A stretch of 64,000 nt of DNA from Pedobacter cryoconitis (GCF_001590605.1 NZ_CP014504.1:372001-436000); one strand, 5' to 3'; positions 28,020 to 36,263 are shown, counted from the first letter of the stretch. The notes: a model not told the origin generated them from the letters alone. Made by a program: numbers and translations.

Positions 28020-29171
28020 ATGTTTCCTACCGTTTCTCATTTTATAGAATATCTCTTCGGTATTCAGGTTCCTCTGCCTTTTAATACTTTCGGTGTATTT
28101 GTCGCCCTGGCTTTTATTGCGGGTTACTGGGCGTTCACGCAGGAACTGAAAAGAAAAGAGGCTTTAGGTTTATTGCATCCTGTAAAAAGAATCATCACTA
28201 TTGGTCAGCCTGCAACGACTACAGAATTAATCTCTAATTGTGTTTTTGGTTTTCTGATTGGTTATAAACTGGTTTATGCTTTATTGAACTATCGTTTGTT
28301 TGTCAGCGATGCACAAACGGTACTGTTATCACTGAAGGGAAATATTCTGGGTGGTTTACTCTTTGCCGGATTATTTGCGTACTGGGATTATAAAGAAAAA
28401 AATAAATTCAAACTTGCCCAGCCTAAAAAAGTAGAAGTTACGGAACATCCTTATGAATTAATGGGGAATATGATCGTATGGGCTGCGGTGTGGGGGTTCC
28501 TGGGTGCAAAAATATTTGATAACCTGGAACACTGGGATACTTTTATCCAGGATCCTATAGGCGGGTTATTGTCTTTTAGTGGTTTAACATTTTACGGAGG
28601 ATTAATCTGCGGTGGTGCGGCTGTGTTATATATCGCAAAGAAAAATGGAATTAAGCCTTTACATATGCTGGATGTCGGCGGACCCGGAATGATGCTGGCT
28701 TACAGTGTGGGCCGGATTGGTTGTCATATGTCTGGTGATGGGGATTGGGGTATAGTCAATATGAATCCTAAGCCTTTTACCTGGTTACCTGATTGGTTGT
28801 GGGCATATACCTATCCAAACAATGTGGCGATGGAGGGGATACCTATTCCGGGCTGTGTTGGCAAATTCTGTAACGTATTGCCTCTTCCTGTATATCCTAC
28901 GCCTATTTACGAGGTGATTGTATGTTTTATCTTATTCCTTATTCTATGGCGTATCCGCCACCAGATTAAGCTTCCGGGCATGATGTTCGGAATTTATCTG
29001 ATGATGAACGGAATGGAAAGATTTTTCGTCGAACTGATCCGTGTCAATTCAAAGTATCATGTTGCAGGTATCTCTTTTACACAGGCAGAGTTGATTTCTT
29101 CTCTCTTGTTTATCGGTGGTTTGTTATTGGTAGCGTTCTCGATAAAGAATAAAAATACACACACAAGCTAA
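28020..29171 (+). CDS. lgt: Prolipoprotein diacylglyceryl transferase, long form
   Basis: A 383-residue multi-pass inner membrane enzyme that transfers diacylglycerol from phosphatidylglycerol to the lipobox Cys of prolipoproteins. The signature (YSVGRIGCHMSGDGDWG) is the Bacteroidota variant of the Lgt motif; another conserved segment is YPTPIYEVIVCFILFLILWRIR. It is about 100 residues longer than the E. coli enzyme (about 290); the extra is in the N-terminal half (the KNKFKLAQPKKVEVTEHPYEL loop) and around NVLPLPVYP. The many lipoproteins in this window are its clients. A small inverted repeat (CGCGTA 27998-28003 / TACGCG 28013-28018) precedes its start. Confidence 0.93.
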   Translation: MFPTVSHFIEYLFGIQVPLPFNTFGVFVALAFIAGYWAFTQELKRKEALGLLHPVKRIITIGQPATTTELISNCVFGFLIGYKLVYALLNYRLFVSDAQTVLLSLKGNILGGLLFAGLFAYWDYKEKNKFKLAQPKKVEVTEHPYELMGNMIVWAAVWGFLGAKIFDNLEHWDTFIQDPIGGLLSFSGLTFYGGLICGGAAVLYIAKKNGIKPLHMLDVGGPGMMLAYSVGRIGCHMSGDGDWGIVNMNPKPFTWLPDWLWAYTYPNNVAMEGIPIPGCVGKFCNVLPLPVYPTPIYEVIVCFILFLILWRIRHQIKLPGMMFGIYLMMNGMERFFVELIRVNSKYHVAGISFTQAELISSLLFIGGLLLVAFSIKNKNTHTS

Positions 29172-29181
29172 ATTTTACAAT

Positions 29182-29976
29182 TTGAATTACGAATTACTGA
29201 GTTCACAGGTTATCGCAATCGCGCGGTTGGCGGGCAATTTTATACGGAAGGAATCGATGCGTTTTGATGCGGAGGCTATTGAATTCAAAGGATTAAACGA
29301 TTTGGTTTCTTATGTAGATAAAACTGCCGAAGAGATCATTGTCGAAAATCTTGATCAATTAATACCGGATGCTGGTTTTACAACCGAAGAACAAACGGTC
29401 AATACGAAAGGGAAAACATATAACTGGATTATAGATCCGCTGGATGGTACGACAAACTTTATTCACGGCGTGCCAACTTACTCTATCAGCATTGCTTTGT
29501 ATGAAGAGGACAAGCCTGTTTTAGGAGTTGTTTATGAGATCAACAGGGGCGAGATGTTTCATAGTTATAAAGATGCCCCTGCTTATTTAAATCACAAGCC
29601 TATCCGGGTTTCTCAACGGAATAGTCTGGCAGATTCTTTACTGGCTACCGGTTTTCCTTATTATGAATTTGACAAACAGGCTCAGTATATGAGGTTACTG
29701 GCAGAGTTAATGCAGAAAACACATGGTTTAAGACGGATAGGTTCTGCTGCAGTAGATTTGGCGTATGTGGCTTGTGGTAGATTTGATGCATTTTTTGAAT
29801 ACAATCTGAATTCTTATGATGTGGCTGGAGGGGCTTATCTGGTGCAGCAGGCTGGTGGAAAGGTGATGAATTTTGGCGGTGGCGATGAATTCATCGAGCG
29901 CAGGGAAATTCTGGCTACCAACGGTTTGGTCGATATAGAAATGCTGGAAGCTATCCAGCGGCATTTTGAAGGTTAA
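29182..29976 (+). CDS. Inositol monophosphatase family protein
   Basis: A 264-residue lithium-sensitive-type phosphatase. It shows DPLDGTTNFIHG (metal site), EEQTV near residue 68, VYEINRGEMFHSYKD and RIGSAAVDLAYVACGRFDAFFEYNLNSYDVAGG, the family C-terminal signature. The start is a TTG at 29182: conserved sequence (LSSQVIAIARLAGNFIRKE) begins within the first eight codons, and no ATG lies before it. The substrate may be inositol phosphate, PAP or another sugar phosphate; it is related to SuhB. It follows lgt by 10 bp and is likely cotranscribed, ending at a 17-bp perfect terminator stem. Confidence 0.88.
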   Translation: MNYELLSSQVIAIARLAGNFIRKESMRFDAEAIEFKGLNDLVSYVDKTAEEIIVENLDQLIPDAGFTTEEQTVNTKGKTYNWIIDPLDGTTNFIHGVPTYSISIALYEEDKPVLGVVYEINRGEMFHSYKDAPAYLNHKPIRVSQRNSLADSLLATGFPYYEFDKQAQYMRLLAELMQKTHGLRRIGSAAVDLAYVACGRFDAFFEYNLNSYDVAGGAYLVQQAGGKVMNFGGGDEFIERREILATNGLVDIEMLEAIQRHFEG

Positions 29977-29980
29977 ACAT

Positions 29981-30017
29981 AAAAAACGGTCTGTGAATAC
30001 TTCACAGACCGTTTTTT
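29981..30017. terminator. Bidirectional terminator, inositol-phosphatase gene / nfu
   Basis: A perfect 17-bp stem (29981-29997 with 30001-30017) with a 3-nt loop; A6 on one side and T6 on the other. It separates two convergent genes and should act both ways. Confidence 0.92.
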
Positions 30018-30045
30018 ATGTAGTCTTATACAGACCTGGTTTGAA

Positions 30046-30597
30046 TTATAAAGCGTTGGAAACAACTTCTTTTACTTCAGGAACCATACGCTGCAATAAA
30101 TTCTGAATACCAGATTTTAAAGTGATTGTAGAGGAAGGGCATCCGCTGCATGAACCGCGAAGTTCAACGGTAACTACACCTTCTTCAAATGATTTATAGC
30201 TGATTGCACCACCATCCTGTTCAACAGCAGGACGCACGTAATCATGTAGTATCTGCTGGATTTTTACTTCCAGGTCAGATCCTTCAAAAGCAGGGGCTTC
30301 TTCTGTGGTAATTTCTTTTATTTTATATTCTGATTCTACAGCACCTTTAACAAACTCCTTTAAGATAGGCTCAATATCAGTCCATTCAGCATCTTCAGTT
30401 TTTGTAATGGTCACGAAATTACTTGCGAAAAATACACCACTAACAAAATTAAACTTGAATAATTCTTTTGCAAAAGGAGAGTGCTCAGCACTTTCTTTTG
30501 TAGCGAAGTCCTCGCTGCCATTAATCAGAAGTTTATTAACCATAAACTTCATGGTGGCAGGATTCGGGGTTTGTTCTGTATATACGTTAATAGTCAT
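30046..30597 (-). CDS. Nfu-type iron-sulfur cluster carrier (NifU-like)
   Basis: A 183-residue protein with an Nfu N-terminal domain (about 1-90; EQTPNPATMKFMVNK signature) and a C-terminal NifU domain with the cluster-binding CxxC pair Cys150/Cys153 (RGSCSGCPSS). It is expected to accept a 4Fe-4S cluster from a scaffold and pass it to apoproteins (such as radical SAM enzymes like MtaB). The VEQDGGAI segment is the family hallmark. Confidence 0.92.
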   Translation of the reverse strand: MTINVYTEQTPNPATMKFMVNKLLINGSEDFATKESAEHSPFAKELFKFNFVSGVFFASNFVTITKTEDAEWTDIEPILKEFVKGAVESEYKIKEITTEEAPAFEGSDLEVKIQQILHDYVRPAVEQDGGAISYKSFEEGVVTVELRGSCSGCPSSTITLKSGIQNLLQRMVPEVKEVVSNAL

Positions 30598-30613
30598 TGT
30601 CTCTTTTTTCTTA

Positions 30614-30621
30614 CAAAAATA
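30614..30621 (-). promoter_or_regulatory. -7 promoter box of nfu
   Basis: Minus strand TATTTTTG matches TAnnTTTG, 17 bp before the nfu start. No clear -33 box; the match lies in an AT-rich stretch. Confidence 0.35.
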
Positions 30622-30713
30622 AATAATTAGCGATTCAATTACAGATATCGATGTCTGTTTTAGGTCATTATATATTATCTTGTATTAAGGTACTATTTTA
30701 AACCTGAATTTAG

Positions 30714-32060
30714 TTAAAATACGCCAGTATAATTAAATGGAGTGATTTGTTTTAATTCTTGCTTTAAATCCTCATCGATTTGAAGACCGTCGATAAATGC
30801 TGCCATGGTATGCGCAGTAATTTTCTGATTGGTACGCGTCAGGTCTTTTAAGGCTTCATATGGATTAGGATAAGCTTCTCTTCTCAATACGGTTTGTATA
30901 GCTTCAGCAACTACTGCCCAGTTATTTTCCAGGTCTGCAGCAATAACTTCATTGTTTAATAAAAGCTTGTTCAGCCCTTTTAAAGTAGAAGAGATAGAGA
31001 TTATAGTATGTGCTACTGGTACACCTACGTTTCTTAATACTGTGGAGTCTGTTAAATCTCTCTGTAAACGTGAAATTGGCAGTTTCGCAGCAAAGAATTC
31101 AAAGAGTGCATTGGCAAGGCCAGCATTTCCTTCTGCATTTTCAAAGTCAATAGGATTTACTTTATGTGGCATTGCGGAAGAACCTACTTCTCCTTCTTTA
31201 ATTTTTTGCTTAAAGTAGTTTTTAGAAATGTAAGCCCAGATATCTCTGTCCAGGTCAATAATAATCGTATTAATCCTTTTTAAGGCATCACATTGCGCTG
31301 CAAATTGGTCATAATGCTCAATTTGTGTAGTATGTTGTGCACGGTTTAAGGTTAAAATATCATTGACAAAGTGGTTGGAAAAGTCTACCCAGTTAATTCC
31401 AGGATAGGCAATATGATGTGCATTGAAGTTTCCTGTTGCACCACCAAATTTGGCACTGTGGGGAATGTTTTTAAGCGCATTCAATTGAATTTCCAGGCGT
31501 TCTGCGAAGACTAAAAACTCTTTACCCAGTTTAGTGGGAGAGGCTGGCTGGCCGTGAGTGTGCGCCAATAAAGGAATGTCTTTCCATTCAGCAGCTAATT
31601 CCTGAAGTTTAACAATCAGCAATTGAATGTTTGGATAGTATTCTTCTTCAAGTGCCAGCTTAAATGTATAAGGGATTGCTGTATTATTGATATCCTGAGA
31701 AGTTAATCCGAAGTGGATAAATTCTTTAAAGTCTCCAAGGTCTAAATCATCAAATCTTTTTTTGATAAAATATTCAACAGCTTTAACGTCATGATTGGTA
31801 ACTTTTTCTGTGTCTTTTACTTCCTGAGCATTTTCATCACTAAACTGTTCGGATATACTGCGGAGTTTGCTGTAATTTGTTTTATCAAACTGGCTTAATC
31901 CTGTTAAACCAGTTTCACATAAAGCGATGAAATATTCGATTTCAACGTATACTCTATATTTGATTAAAGCCGATTCCGAAAAATATTTAGCCAGGTTTTG
32001 TGTGGTGTTTCTATAACGACCATCAACTGGTGATATAGCTTGAAGAGGAGATAAATTCAT
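30714..32060 (-). CDS. purB: Adenylosuccinate lyase
   Basis: A 448-residue fumarase-superfamily enzyme acting twice in purine synthesis: SAICAR to AICAR plus fumarate, and adenylosuccinate to AMP plus fumarate. The superfamily signature SSAMPHKVNPIDFENAEGN is intact. The catalytic His region (HGLTSQDINNTA and HTHGQPASPTKLGKE) and the C-terminal helical part are normal. It is a single gene with its own short leader. Confidence 0.96.
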   Translation of the reverse strand: MNLSPLQAISPVDGRYRNTTQNLAKYFSESALIKYRVYVEIEYFIALCETGLTGLSQFDKTNYSKLRSISEQFSDENAQEVKDTEKVTNHDVKAVEYFIKKRFDDLDLGDFKEFIHFGLTSQDINNTAIPYTFKLALEEEYYPNIQLLIVKLQELAAEWKDIPLLAHTHGQPASPTKLGKEFLVFAERLEIQLNALKNIPHSAKFGGATGNFNAHHIAYPGINWVDFSNHFVNDILTLNRAQHTTQIEHYDQFAAQCDALKRINTIIIDLDRDIWAYISKNYFKQKIKEGEVGSSAMPHKVNPIDFENAEGNAGLANALFEFFAAKLPISRLQRDLTDSTVLRNVGVPVAHTIISISSTLKGLNKLLLNNEVIAADLENNWAVVAEAIQTVLRREAYPNPYEALKDLTRTNQKITAHTMAAFIDGLQIDEDLKQELKQITPFNYTGVF

Positions 32061-32083
32061 GTATAGGGATATTTTTACAAATG

Positions 32084-32091
32084 CAAAGGTA
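32084..32091 (-). promoter_or_regulatory. -7 promoter box of purB
   Basis: Minus strand TACCTTTG matches TAnnTTTG, 23 bp before the purB start. It lies just past the terminator of the small lipoprotein gene. Confidence 0.45.
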
Positions 32092-32117
32092 GCATTTTAC
32101 TCAAACCTATAGGCACA

Positions 32118-32147
32118 AAAAAAAGGCTTTGGAGAACCAAAGCCTTT
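32118..32147 (-). terminator. Terminator of the small Thr-rich lipoprotein gene
   Basis: An 11-bp perfect stem (AAAGGCTTTGG 32122-32132 with CCAAAGCCTTT 32137-32147), followed on the minus strand by T from the A-run ending at 32124. It begins 19 bp after the lipoprotein stop codon. Confidence 0.85.
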
Positions 32148-32165
32148 CTGTAGATTTTATCTAGC

Positions 32166-32387
32166 TTATTTTTTAGCTTCAGCAGCTGGTTTAACTTCAG
32201 TAGTAGTAGTTTTAACCGCTGTATCTTTAACTGTTGAATCTTTAACAGTAGTATCAACGTCAGTAGTAACAACTGAAGAATCAGTTACTGTAGTGTCAGT
32301 TGCACCAGCTTTTTTTTCTGAGTTACATGCTGCTACTGATAAAGAGATTGCTAAAGCTAAAAAGCCGAATTTGAATAAGTTTTTCAT
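32166..32387 (-). CDS. Small Thr/Val/Asp-rich lipoprotein, divergent from ECF sigma gene
   Basis: A 73-residue protein with a lipoprotein signal (lipobox VAAC, Cys21). The mature 53 residues are nearly devoid of hydrophobic residues other than Val and consist of degenerate repeats of T/V/K/D (TTVTDSS, TTVKDST, VKDTAVKTTTTE), ending in a Lys tail. No family recognised. It has its own terminator and looks like a real gene: codon use is even and the signal is good. It starts 141 bp from the ECF sigma gene, divergent, across an inverted-repeat region (32446-32504). It may be a surface or outer membrane lipoprotein regulated by that sigma factor; that is inference. Confidence 0.75.
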   Translation of the reverse strand: MKNLFKFGFLALAISLSVAACNSEKKAGATDTTVTDSSVVTTDVDTTVKDSTVKDTAVKTTTTEVKPAAEAKK

Positions 32388-32445
32388 TTGAATTCTATTT
32401 AAAATAATTAATTAATTTTACAGATTAATACCACAATGATCAAAA

Positions 32446-32504
32446 GGTAACCCACTATTTTAAAAAAAGATTTAAATAATTTTTTTGTCTAATATTGGGT
32501 TACC
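32446..32504. promoter_or_regulatory. Perfect 9-bp inverted repeat between divergent lipoprotein and ECF sigma genes
   Basis: GGTAACCCA (32446-32454) and its reverse complement TGGGTTACC (32496-32504) face each other across 41 bp, with ATTTAAAT at 32470-32477 near the centre. GGTAAC resembles the AAC-containing -35 elements of ECF sigma promoters. Each copy is oriented so that transcription would run across the spacer: the left copy toward the sigma gene, the right copy toward the lipoprotein gene. It may be a pair of sigma-dependent promoters or an operator. Confidence 0.5.
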
Positions 32505-32528
32505 ATTCACGTATAAATGTATTAATTG

Positions 32529-33095
32529 GTGAGTAACAAGTTAAGCGATTCAGTTCCAACAGATAGAGAGGTAGTTTTAGGGATACTAAATAACTCAGAA
32601 GATGCACTTAATAAGCTGTACGTCGGGTATTTTCCGATGATTTTGCAGTTTATTATAAATAATAATGGTGATGAGGATGATGCAAAAGATGTCTATCAGG
32701 AAGCGATTATTATTTTATATAATAAAATTAAGAGCGGAGATTTTGAGTTAAGCAGCAAACTTAAGACCTATATATATTCAGTTTGCAGACGTATTTGGTT
32801 AAAAAAGCTTGCGCAGCAAAGCAAAAAAACAAATAATGTTTCTGATTTTGAGGATGTAGTGTCAGTAGAGGTTGATTTAGAGTATCATGAGGAGAAAGAT
32901 CTTCAGTTTGAAAAGATGGGTTCGGCGTTAGAGAACCTGGGGGAACCTTGTAAAACTATTATTCAGGATTTTTATATAAATAATCTCTCCATGCAGGATA
33001 TCTGTGAGAAGTTTGGCTATACCAATACGGATAATGCCAAAACTCAGAAATATAAATGCCTGCAGAGATTAAAGAAATTATTTTTTCAATCTTAA
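32529..33095 (+). CDS. ECF-type RNA polymerase sigma factor
   Basis: A 188-residue sigma-70 family factor. The region 2 part has a helix pattern LYVGYFPMILQFIINNNGDEDDAKDVYQEAI and the -10-recognition YIYSVCRRIWLKKL. The region 4 helix-turn-helix is LSMQDICEKFGYTNTDNAKTQKYKCLQRL. There is no region 1.1 or 3, so it is an ECF. The start is GTG 32529 or TTG 32526; the nearest ATG (32517) is out of frame and hits a stop. It is followed 7 bp later by a membrane trypsin-like protein whose N-terminal region may be its anti-sigma domain. Confidence 0.86.
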   Translation: MSNKLSDSVPTDREVVLGILNNSEDALNKLYVGYFPMILQFIINNNGDEDDAKDVYQEAIIILYNKIKSGDFELSSKLKTYIYSVCRRIWLKKLAQQSKKTNNVSDFEDVVSVEVDLEYHEEKDLQFEKMGSALENLGEPCKTIIQDFYINNLSMQDICEKFGYTNTDNAKTQKYKCLQRLKKLFFQS

Positions 33096-33102
33096 GTACG
33101 GT

Positions 33103-34197
33103 ATGAGGAACGACATAGAATTAGATGCTATCATTGAAGATTACCTCAGGGGTAAACTTACAGCTGCAGAAGCAGAAGCTTTTGATAAATTGCGCGCCAA
33201 TGATCCTGTAATTGATCATAAAGTAGTTGCGCATAAGGTTTTTATGGACGCAATAAAGCAATATGGTAAAGTCCTTTCTTTGAAAGAGCAGATGGACAGG
33301 GCCCATGCCGGAATAAATGTAGCTGCACTGAGCGAGGAGCTGAGACCGCATCCTTCGTTTATTATCAATATGTGGCGCAAAAATAAGTCGGCGATGGCTA
33401 TTGCTGCTTCATTCATCCTGCTTACTATATTCTCTATTTATTCTATACAGCATAATACCTTGCAAAATGGTACTTATGAGGTAATGCGCAGAGAGATTAC
33501 CAATATCAAAAACAGTCAGAATAAACTGGTAAGAACTATCAATTCAAGTCCTAAGACTGACAAGGGACATGTTCGGTCAGCACAGTTTGGCGGAACGGGG
33601 TTTGCTTTAACTGCAAATGGATATTTATGTACAAATTATCATGTAGTAAGAGATGCAGATTCAGTTTATGTACAAAATAATAAAGGAGACTCTTATAAGG
33701 TTAAGGTTGTTTACCGTGATCCGCAGTATGATATTGCAATCCTGAAAATTATTGATGAGTCGTTTACACCGCTTTCAGCTATTCCTTATAAATTGAAGAA
33801 AAATAGTATTGGAATGGGTGAAAATGTATATACGTTAGGGTATCCAAAAGATGACGCTGTTTTGGGTGAAGGTTATATTAGTTCAAAAACAGGCCATGTC
33901 GGCGATACTACGCAATACCAGGTTTCTATTCCAATCAATCCTGGAAACAGTGGTGGTCCTTTACTGGATAACTATGGTAATATCATCGGTGTGATTACTG
34001 CTAAAGAGAATCAGGTTGATGGCGCAACGTTCGCCATTAAGTCTAAATATATTCTGGAAGCTTTAAACGCGATTCCTCAGGATTCATTAGGTAAGAAGGT
34101 TATCTTTGCTAAAAAGAATCCTTTACAGGGCTTAAACAGAACTAAACAAATAGATAAAATTGAAAACTATGTCTATATGATCAAAGTATATAATTAA
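33103..34197 (+). CDS. Single-pass membrane protein with trypsin-like (S1C) protease domain and anti-sigma-like N-terminus
   Basis: A 364-residue protein. Residues 1-90 are predicted cytoplasmic and acidic/helical; IEDYLRGKLTAAEAEAFDK resembles the start of Bacteroidota anti-sigma factors. Residues about 96-114 form one membrane helix (KSAMAIAASFILLTIFSIY). Residues about 155-325 form a trypsin-like domain with the triad His180 (CTNYHVV), Asp210 (PQYDIAIL) and Ser283 (NPGNSGGPL). No PDZ domain follows, unlike DegS/HtrA. Cotranscribed with the sigma factor. The fusion of a possible anti-sigma region to a periplasmic protease suggests a self-contained stress switch. Confidence 0.82.
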   Translation: MRNDIELDAIIEDYLRGKLTAAEAEAFDKLRANDPVIDHKVVAHKVFMDAIKQYGKVLSLKEQMDRAHAGINVAALSEELRPHPSFIINMWRKNKSAMAIAASFILLTIFSIYSIQHNTLQNGTYEVMRREITNIKNSQNKLVRTINSSPKTDKGHVRSAQFGGTGFALTANGYLCTNYHVVRDADSVYVQNNKGDSYKVKVVYRDPQYDIAILKIIDESFTPLSAIPYKLKKNSIGMGENVYTLGYPKDDAVLGEGYISSKTGHVGDTTQYQVSIPINPGNSGGPLLDNYGNIIGVITAKENQVDGATFAIKSKYILEALNAIPQDSLGKKVIFAKKNPLQGLNRTKQIDKIENYVYMIKVYN

Positions 34198-34214
34198 GCG
34201 AAATGCTTTTTTAA

Positions 34215-34255
34215 AAAACCCCGAAACATAATGCTTGTTTCGGGGTTTTGTTTTT
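34215..34255 (+). terminator. Terminator of the ECF sigma / protease operon
   Basis: AAAACCCCGAAACA (34215-34228) pairs with TGTTTCGGGGTTTT (34236-34249) as a perfect 14-bp stem, then further T. It overlaps the region upstream of the next gene, so that gene needs ATG 34268 rather than an earlier start. Confidence 0.9.
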
Positions 34256-34267
34256 AAAGCCAATTTT

Positions 34268-35188
34268 ATGGAATTTGGAAAAGTAAATTCAGATCAGGTA
34301 AAGGATATAGATTTTACGTTGCCTGAAGATGGAAGGCAGACTTCGAAAGTGTTAAATGATGCGCAAAGCGATCATAAGGCTGAAGTCTTTATAGGTTGTG
34401 CGAAGTGGGGCCGGAAGGAGTGGGTAGGATTAATCTATCCGCCTAAAACTAAGGAAGCGGATTTCCTGGATGAATATGTAAAACATTTTAATGCGATAGA
34501 ATTAAATGCAGCTTACTATCAGATTCCTTCTATAGAGTCGGTGCGCAAATGGCGTAAAAAAGCTTCAGATAATGCACCTGTTGATTTTTTATTTTGCCCT
34601 AAATTTCCCAAAATTATCAGTCATGATCAAAGGTTGACAGGATCGGAGCAAGCTACTTCTGAATATTTGAAAGCAGTTGCCGAATTTGGAGATACATTAG
34701 GTGCTTGCTTTTTGCAATTAAGTGAAAGTTTTGGGGTGAAAAATTTACCGGTTCTATCAGATTATCTTAAATTTCTTCCTGCAAATCCAAAGGTATTTGT
34801 AGAACTAAGACATGCGCAGTGGTTTGCTGATCCGGTAGTGAGGCAACACGTTTTTGAACTCTTTACGGCCACAAAGAAGGGAGCTGTAATTACGGACGTA
34901 AGTGGAAGAAGAGATCTGGTACATATGGAGGTTACTATTCCTGAAGTATTTATCAGATTTATAGGCAATGGTATTGCGCATAAAAAGAGTGATTTTGCAA
35001 GGATTGAACAGTGGGGAGAAAGGCTCCGGTTATGGCAGAAGAAAGGGCTTCAAAAGATTTACTTTTTTCTGCATCAGCATGATGAACTGGACACCCCTGT
35101 TTTAGCTGCGCATACGATAAAGGTGTTTAATGAACAGCTGGGACTGAATATTCCGGCAATATCGCTCCAGCCTACATTGTTTGATTAG
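34268..35188 (+). CDS. DUF72-family (YecE-like) protein
   Basis: A 306-residue TIM-barrel protein of the DUF72/YecE family. It begins after about 45 residues with FIGCAKWGRKEWVGLIYPP, and shows FNAIELNAAYYQIPS and FVELRHAQWFADP, all hallmarks. The function of the family is unknown. The start at 34268 is the first ATG after the upstream terminator. No partner genes are obvious; the peroxiredoxin gene 107 bp downstream is likely separate. Confidence 0.88.
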   Translation: MEFGKVNSDQVKDIDFTLPEDGRQTSKVLNDAQSDHKAEVFIGCAKWGRKEWVGLIYPPKTKEADFLDEYVKHFNAIELNAAYYQIPSIESVRKWRKKASDNAPVDFLFCPKFPKIISHDQRLTGSEQATSEYLKAVAEFGDTLGACFLQLSESFGVKNLPVLSDYLKFLPANPKVFVELRHAQWFADPVVRQHVFELFTATKKGAVITDVSGRRDLVHMEVTIPEVFIRFIGNGIAHKKSDFARIEQWGERLRLWQKKGLQKIYFFLHQHDELDTPVLAAHTIKVFNEQLGLNIPAISLQPTLFD

Positions 35189-35294
35189 CATCATTAAATA
35201 TGAATGTTGGATATTATTGATAATATTCTACTATATTAGTAGTGTTTGTAAACACATATAATTGTTCGATTTAAAATCAAAAAATAATAAGATT

Positions 35295-35930
35295 ATGAGT
35301 ATCAGAATAGGAGATACCGCTCCAAATTTTAAAGCTAAAACATCAATTGGTGATATCGATTTTTATGAGTTTCTTGGCGATAGCTGGGGAGTGATTTTTT
35401 CACACCCTGCTGATTATACTCCGGTATGCACAACTGAATTGGGCCGTACTGCTTCACTTAAGGGAGAATTTGAAAAAAGAGATGTGAAGGTGATTGCCTT
35501 AAGTGTAGATTCTGTAGAATCTCATAAAGGCTGGATACAGGATATTAATGAAACACAGGATACCAATGTTGAGTTTCCAATTATAGCAGATGAAGATAAG
35601 AAGGTTGCTGATCTTTATGATATGATTCACCCTAATGCTTCTGAGACTTTAACAGTGCGTTCTTTATTTGTAATTTCTCCTGATAAAAAAGTAAAGTTAA
35701 TGCTGACTTATCCGGCTTCAACAGGCAGGAATTTTACGGAAGTATTGAGGGTCATTGATTCGCTGCAACTGACTGCTAAATATAGCGTGGCCACACCTGC
35801 CGACTGGAAGGATGGTGATGATGTGGTGGTGATGAATAGTATCAAAACAGAAGATATTCCTGCTAAATTTCCGAAAGGTCATCAGGTGATTAAACCTTAT
35901 TTAAGAACTACTCCACAACCAAATAAATAA
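35295..35930 (+). CDS. 1-Cys peroxiredoxin (Prx6 type)
   Basis: A 211-residue peroxide reductase. The peroxidatic Cys45 is in HPADYTPVCTTELG. No resolving Cys appears in the rest of the protein, hence 1-Cys. The long C-terminal extension (TPADWKDGDDVVV ... VIKPYLRTT) is characteristic of the Prx6 group. ATG 35295 is chosen because the family starts near IRIGDTAPNF; the in-frame start 11 codons upstream lacks support. It detoxifies H2O2 and alkyl peroxides. Confidence 0.94.
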   Translation: MSIRIGDTAPNFKAKTSIGDIDFYEFLGDSWGVIFSHPADYTPVCTTELGRTASLKGEFEKRDVKVIALSVDSVESHKGWIQDINETQDTNVEFPIIADEDKKVADLYDMIHPNASETLTVRSLFVISPDKKVKLMLTYPASTGRNFTEVLRVIDSLQLTAKYSVATPADWKDGDDVVVMNSIKTEDIPAKFPKGHQVIKPYLRTTPQPNK

Positions 35931-36009
35931 TTTTTAAAACTTGTTGCTTTTCTTTAAGTTTGATATAATTGATAATTTAAAGAAATATTAATTTTTATAC
36001 TTAAATACT

Positions 36010-36207
36010 ATGAGTACGGGAAAAGTAAAATGGTTTAATACGCAGAAAGGCTACGGATTTTTAATTTACGAAGGAAACAAGGATATTTTTGTCCATTTCA
36101 AAGATGTTATTGGCGGTATTGAAAGTCTTCAGGAGAATGATAATGTAGAGTTTGATATCACTGAAGGAAAGAAGGGCTTACAAGCAATAAACGTGAAAAA
36201 AATATAG
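36010..36207 (+). CDS. Cold-shock-domain protein
   Basis: A 65-residue single OB-fold RNA chaperone. Both nucleic-acid-binding motifs are present: RNP1 in KGYGFLIY and RNP2 in DIFVHF, after the STGKVKWFN start. It binds single-stranded RNA/DNA in the cytoplasm. It is monocistronic; a 79-bp leader precedes it and a hairpin lies downstream. Whether it is cold-induced cannot be told. Confidence 0.95.
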   Translation: MSTGKVKWFNTQKGYGFLIYEGNKDIFVHFKDVIGGIESLQENDNVEFDITEGKKGLQAINVKKI

Positions 36208-36232
36208 ATTTAGTCTTGATGCTAAATTGCTG

Positions 36233-36259
36233 AAGCCTCCCGTAATTGGGAGGCTTTTG
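36233..36259. terminator. Terminator between csp gene and THUMP-like gene
   Basis: AAGCCTCCC (36233-36241) pairs with GGGAGGCTT (36248-36256), 6-nt loop, short T-run. It lies between convergent genes, 8 bp from the stop codon of the minus-strand gene. Confidence 0.8.
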
Positions 36260-36263
36260 CACA

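Noticed and set aside
32075..32272. Leu-rich open frame on the minus strand overlapping the small lipoprotein gene
   Set aside because: It is the shadow of the Thr/Val repeats and covers the terminator.
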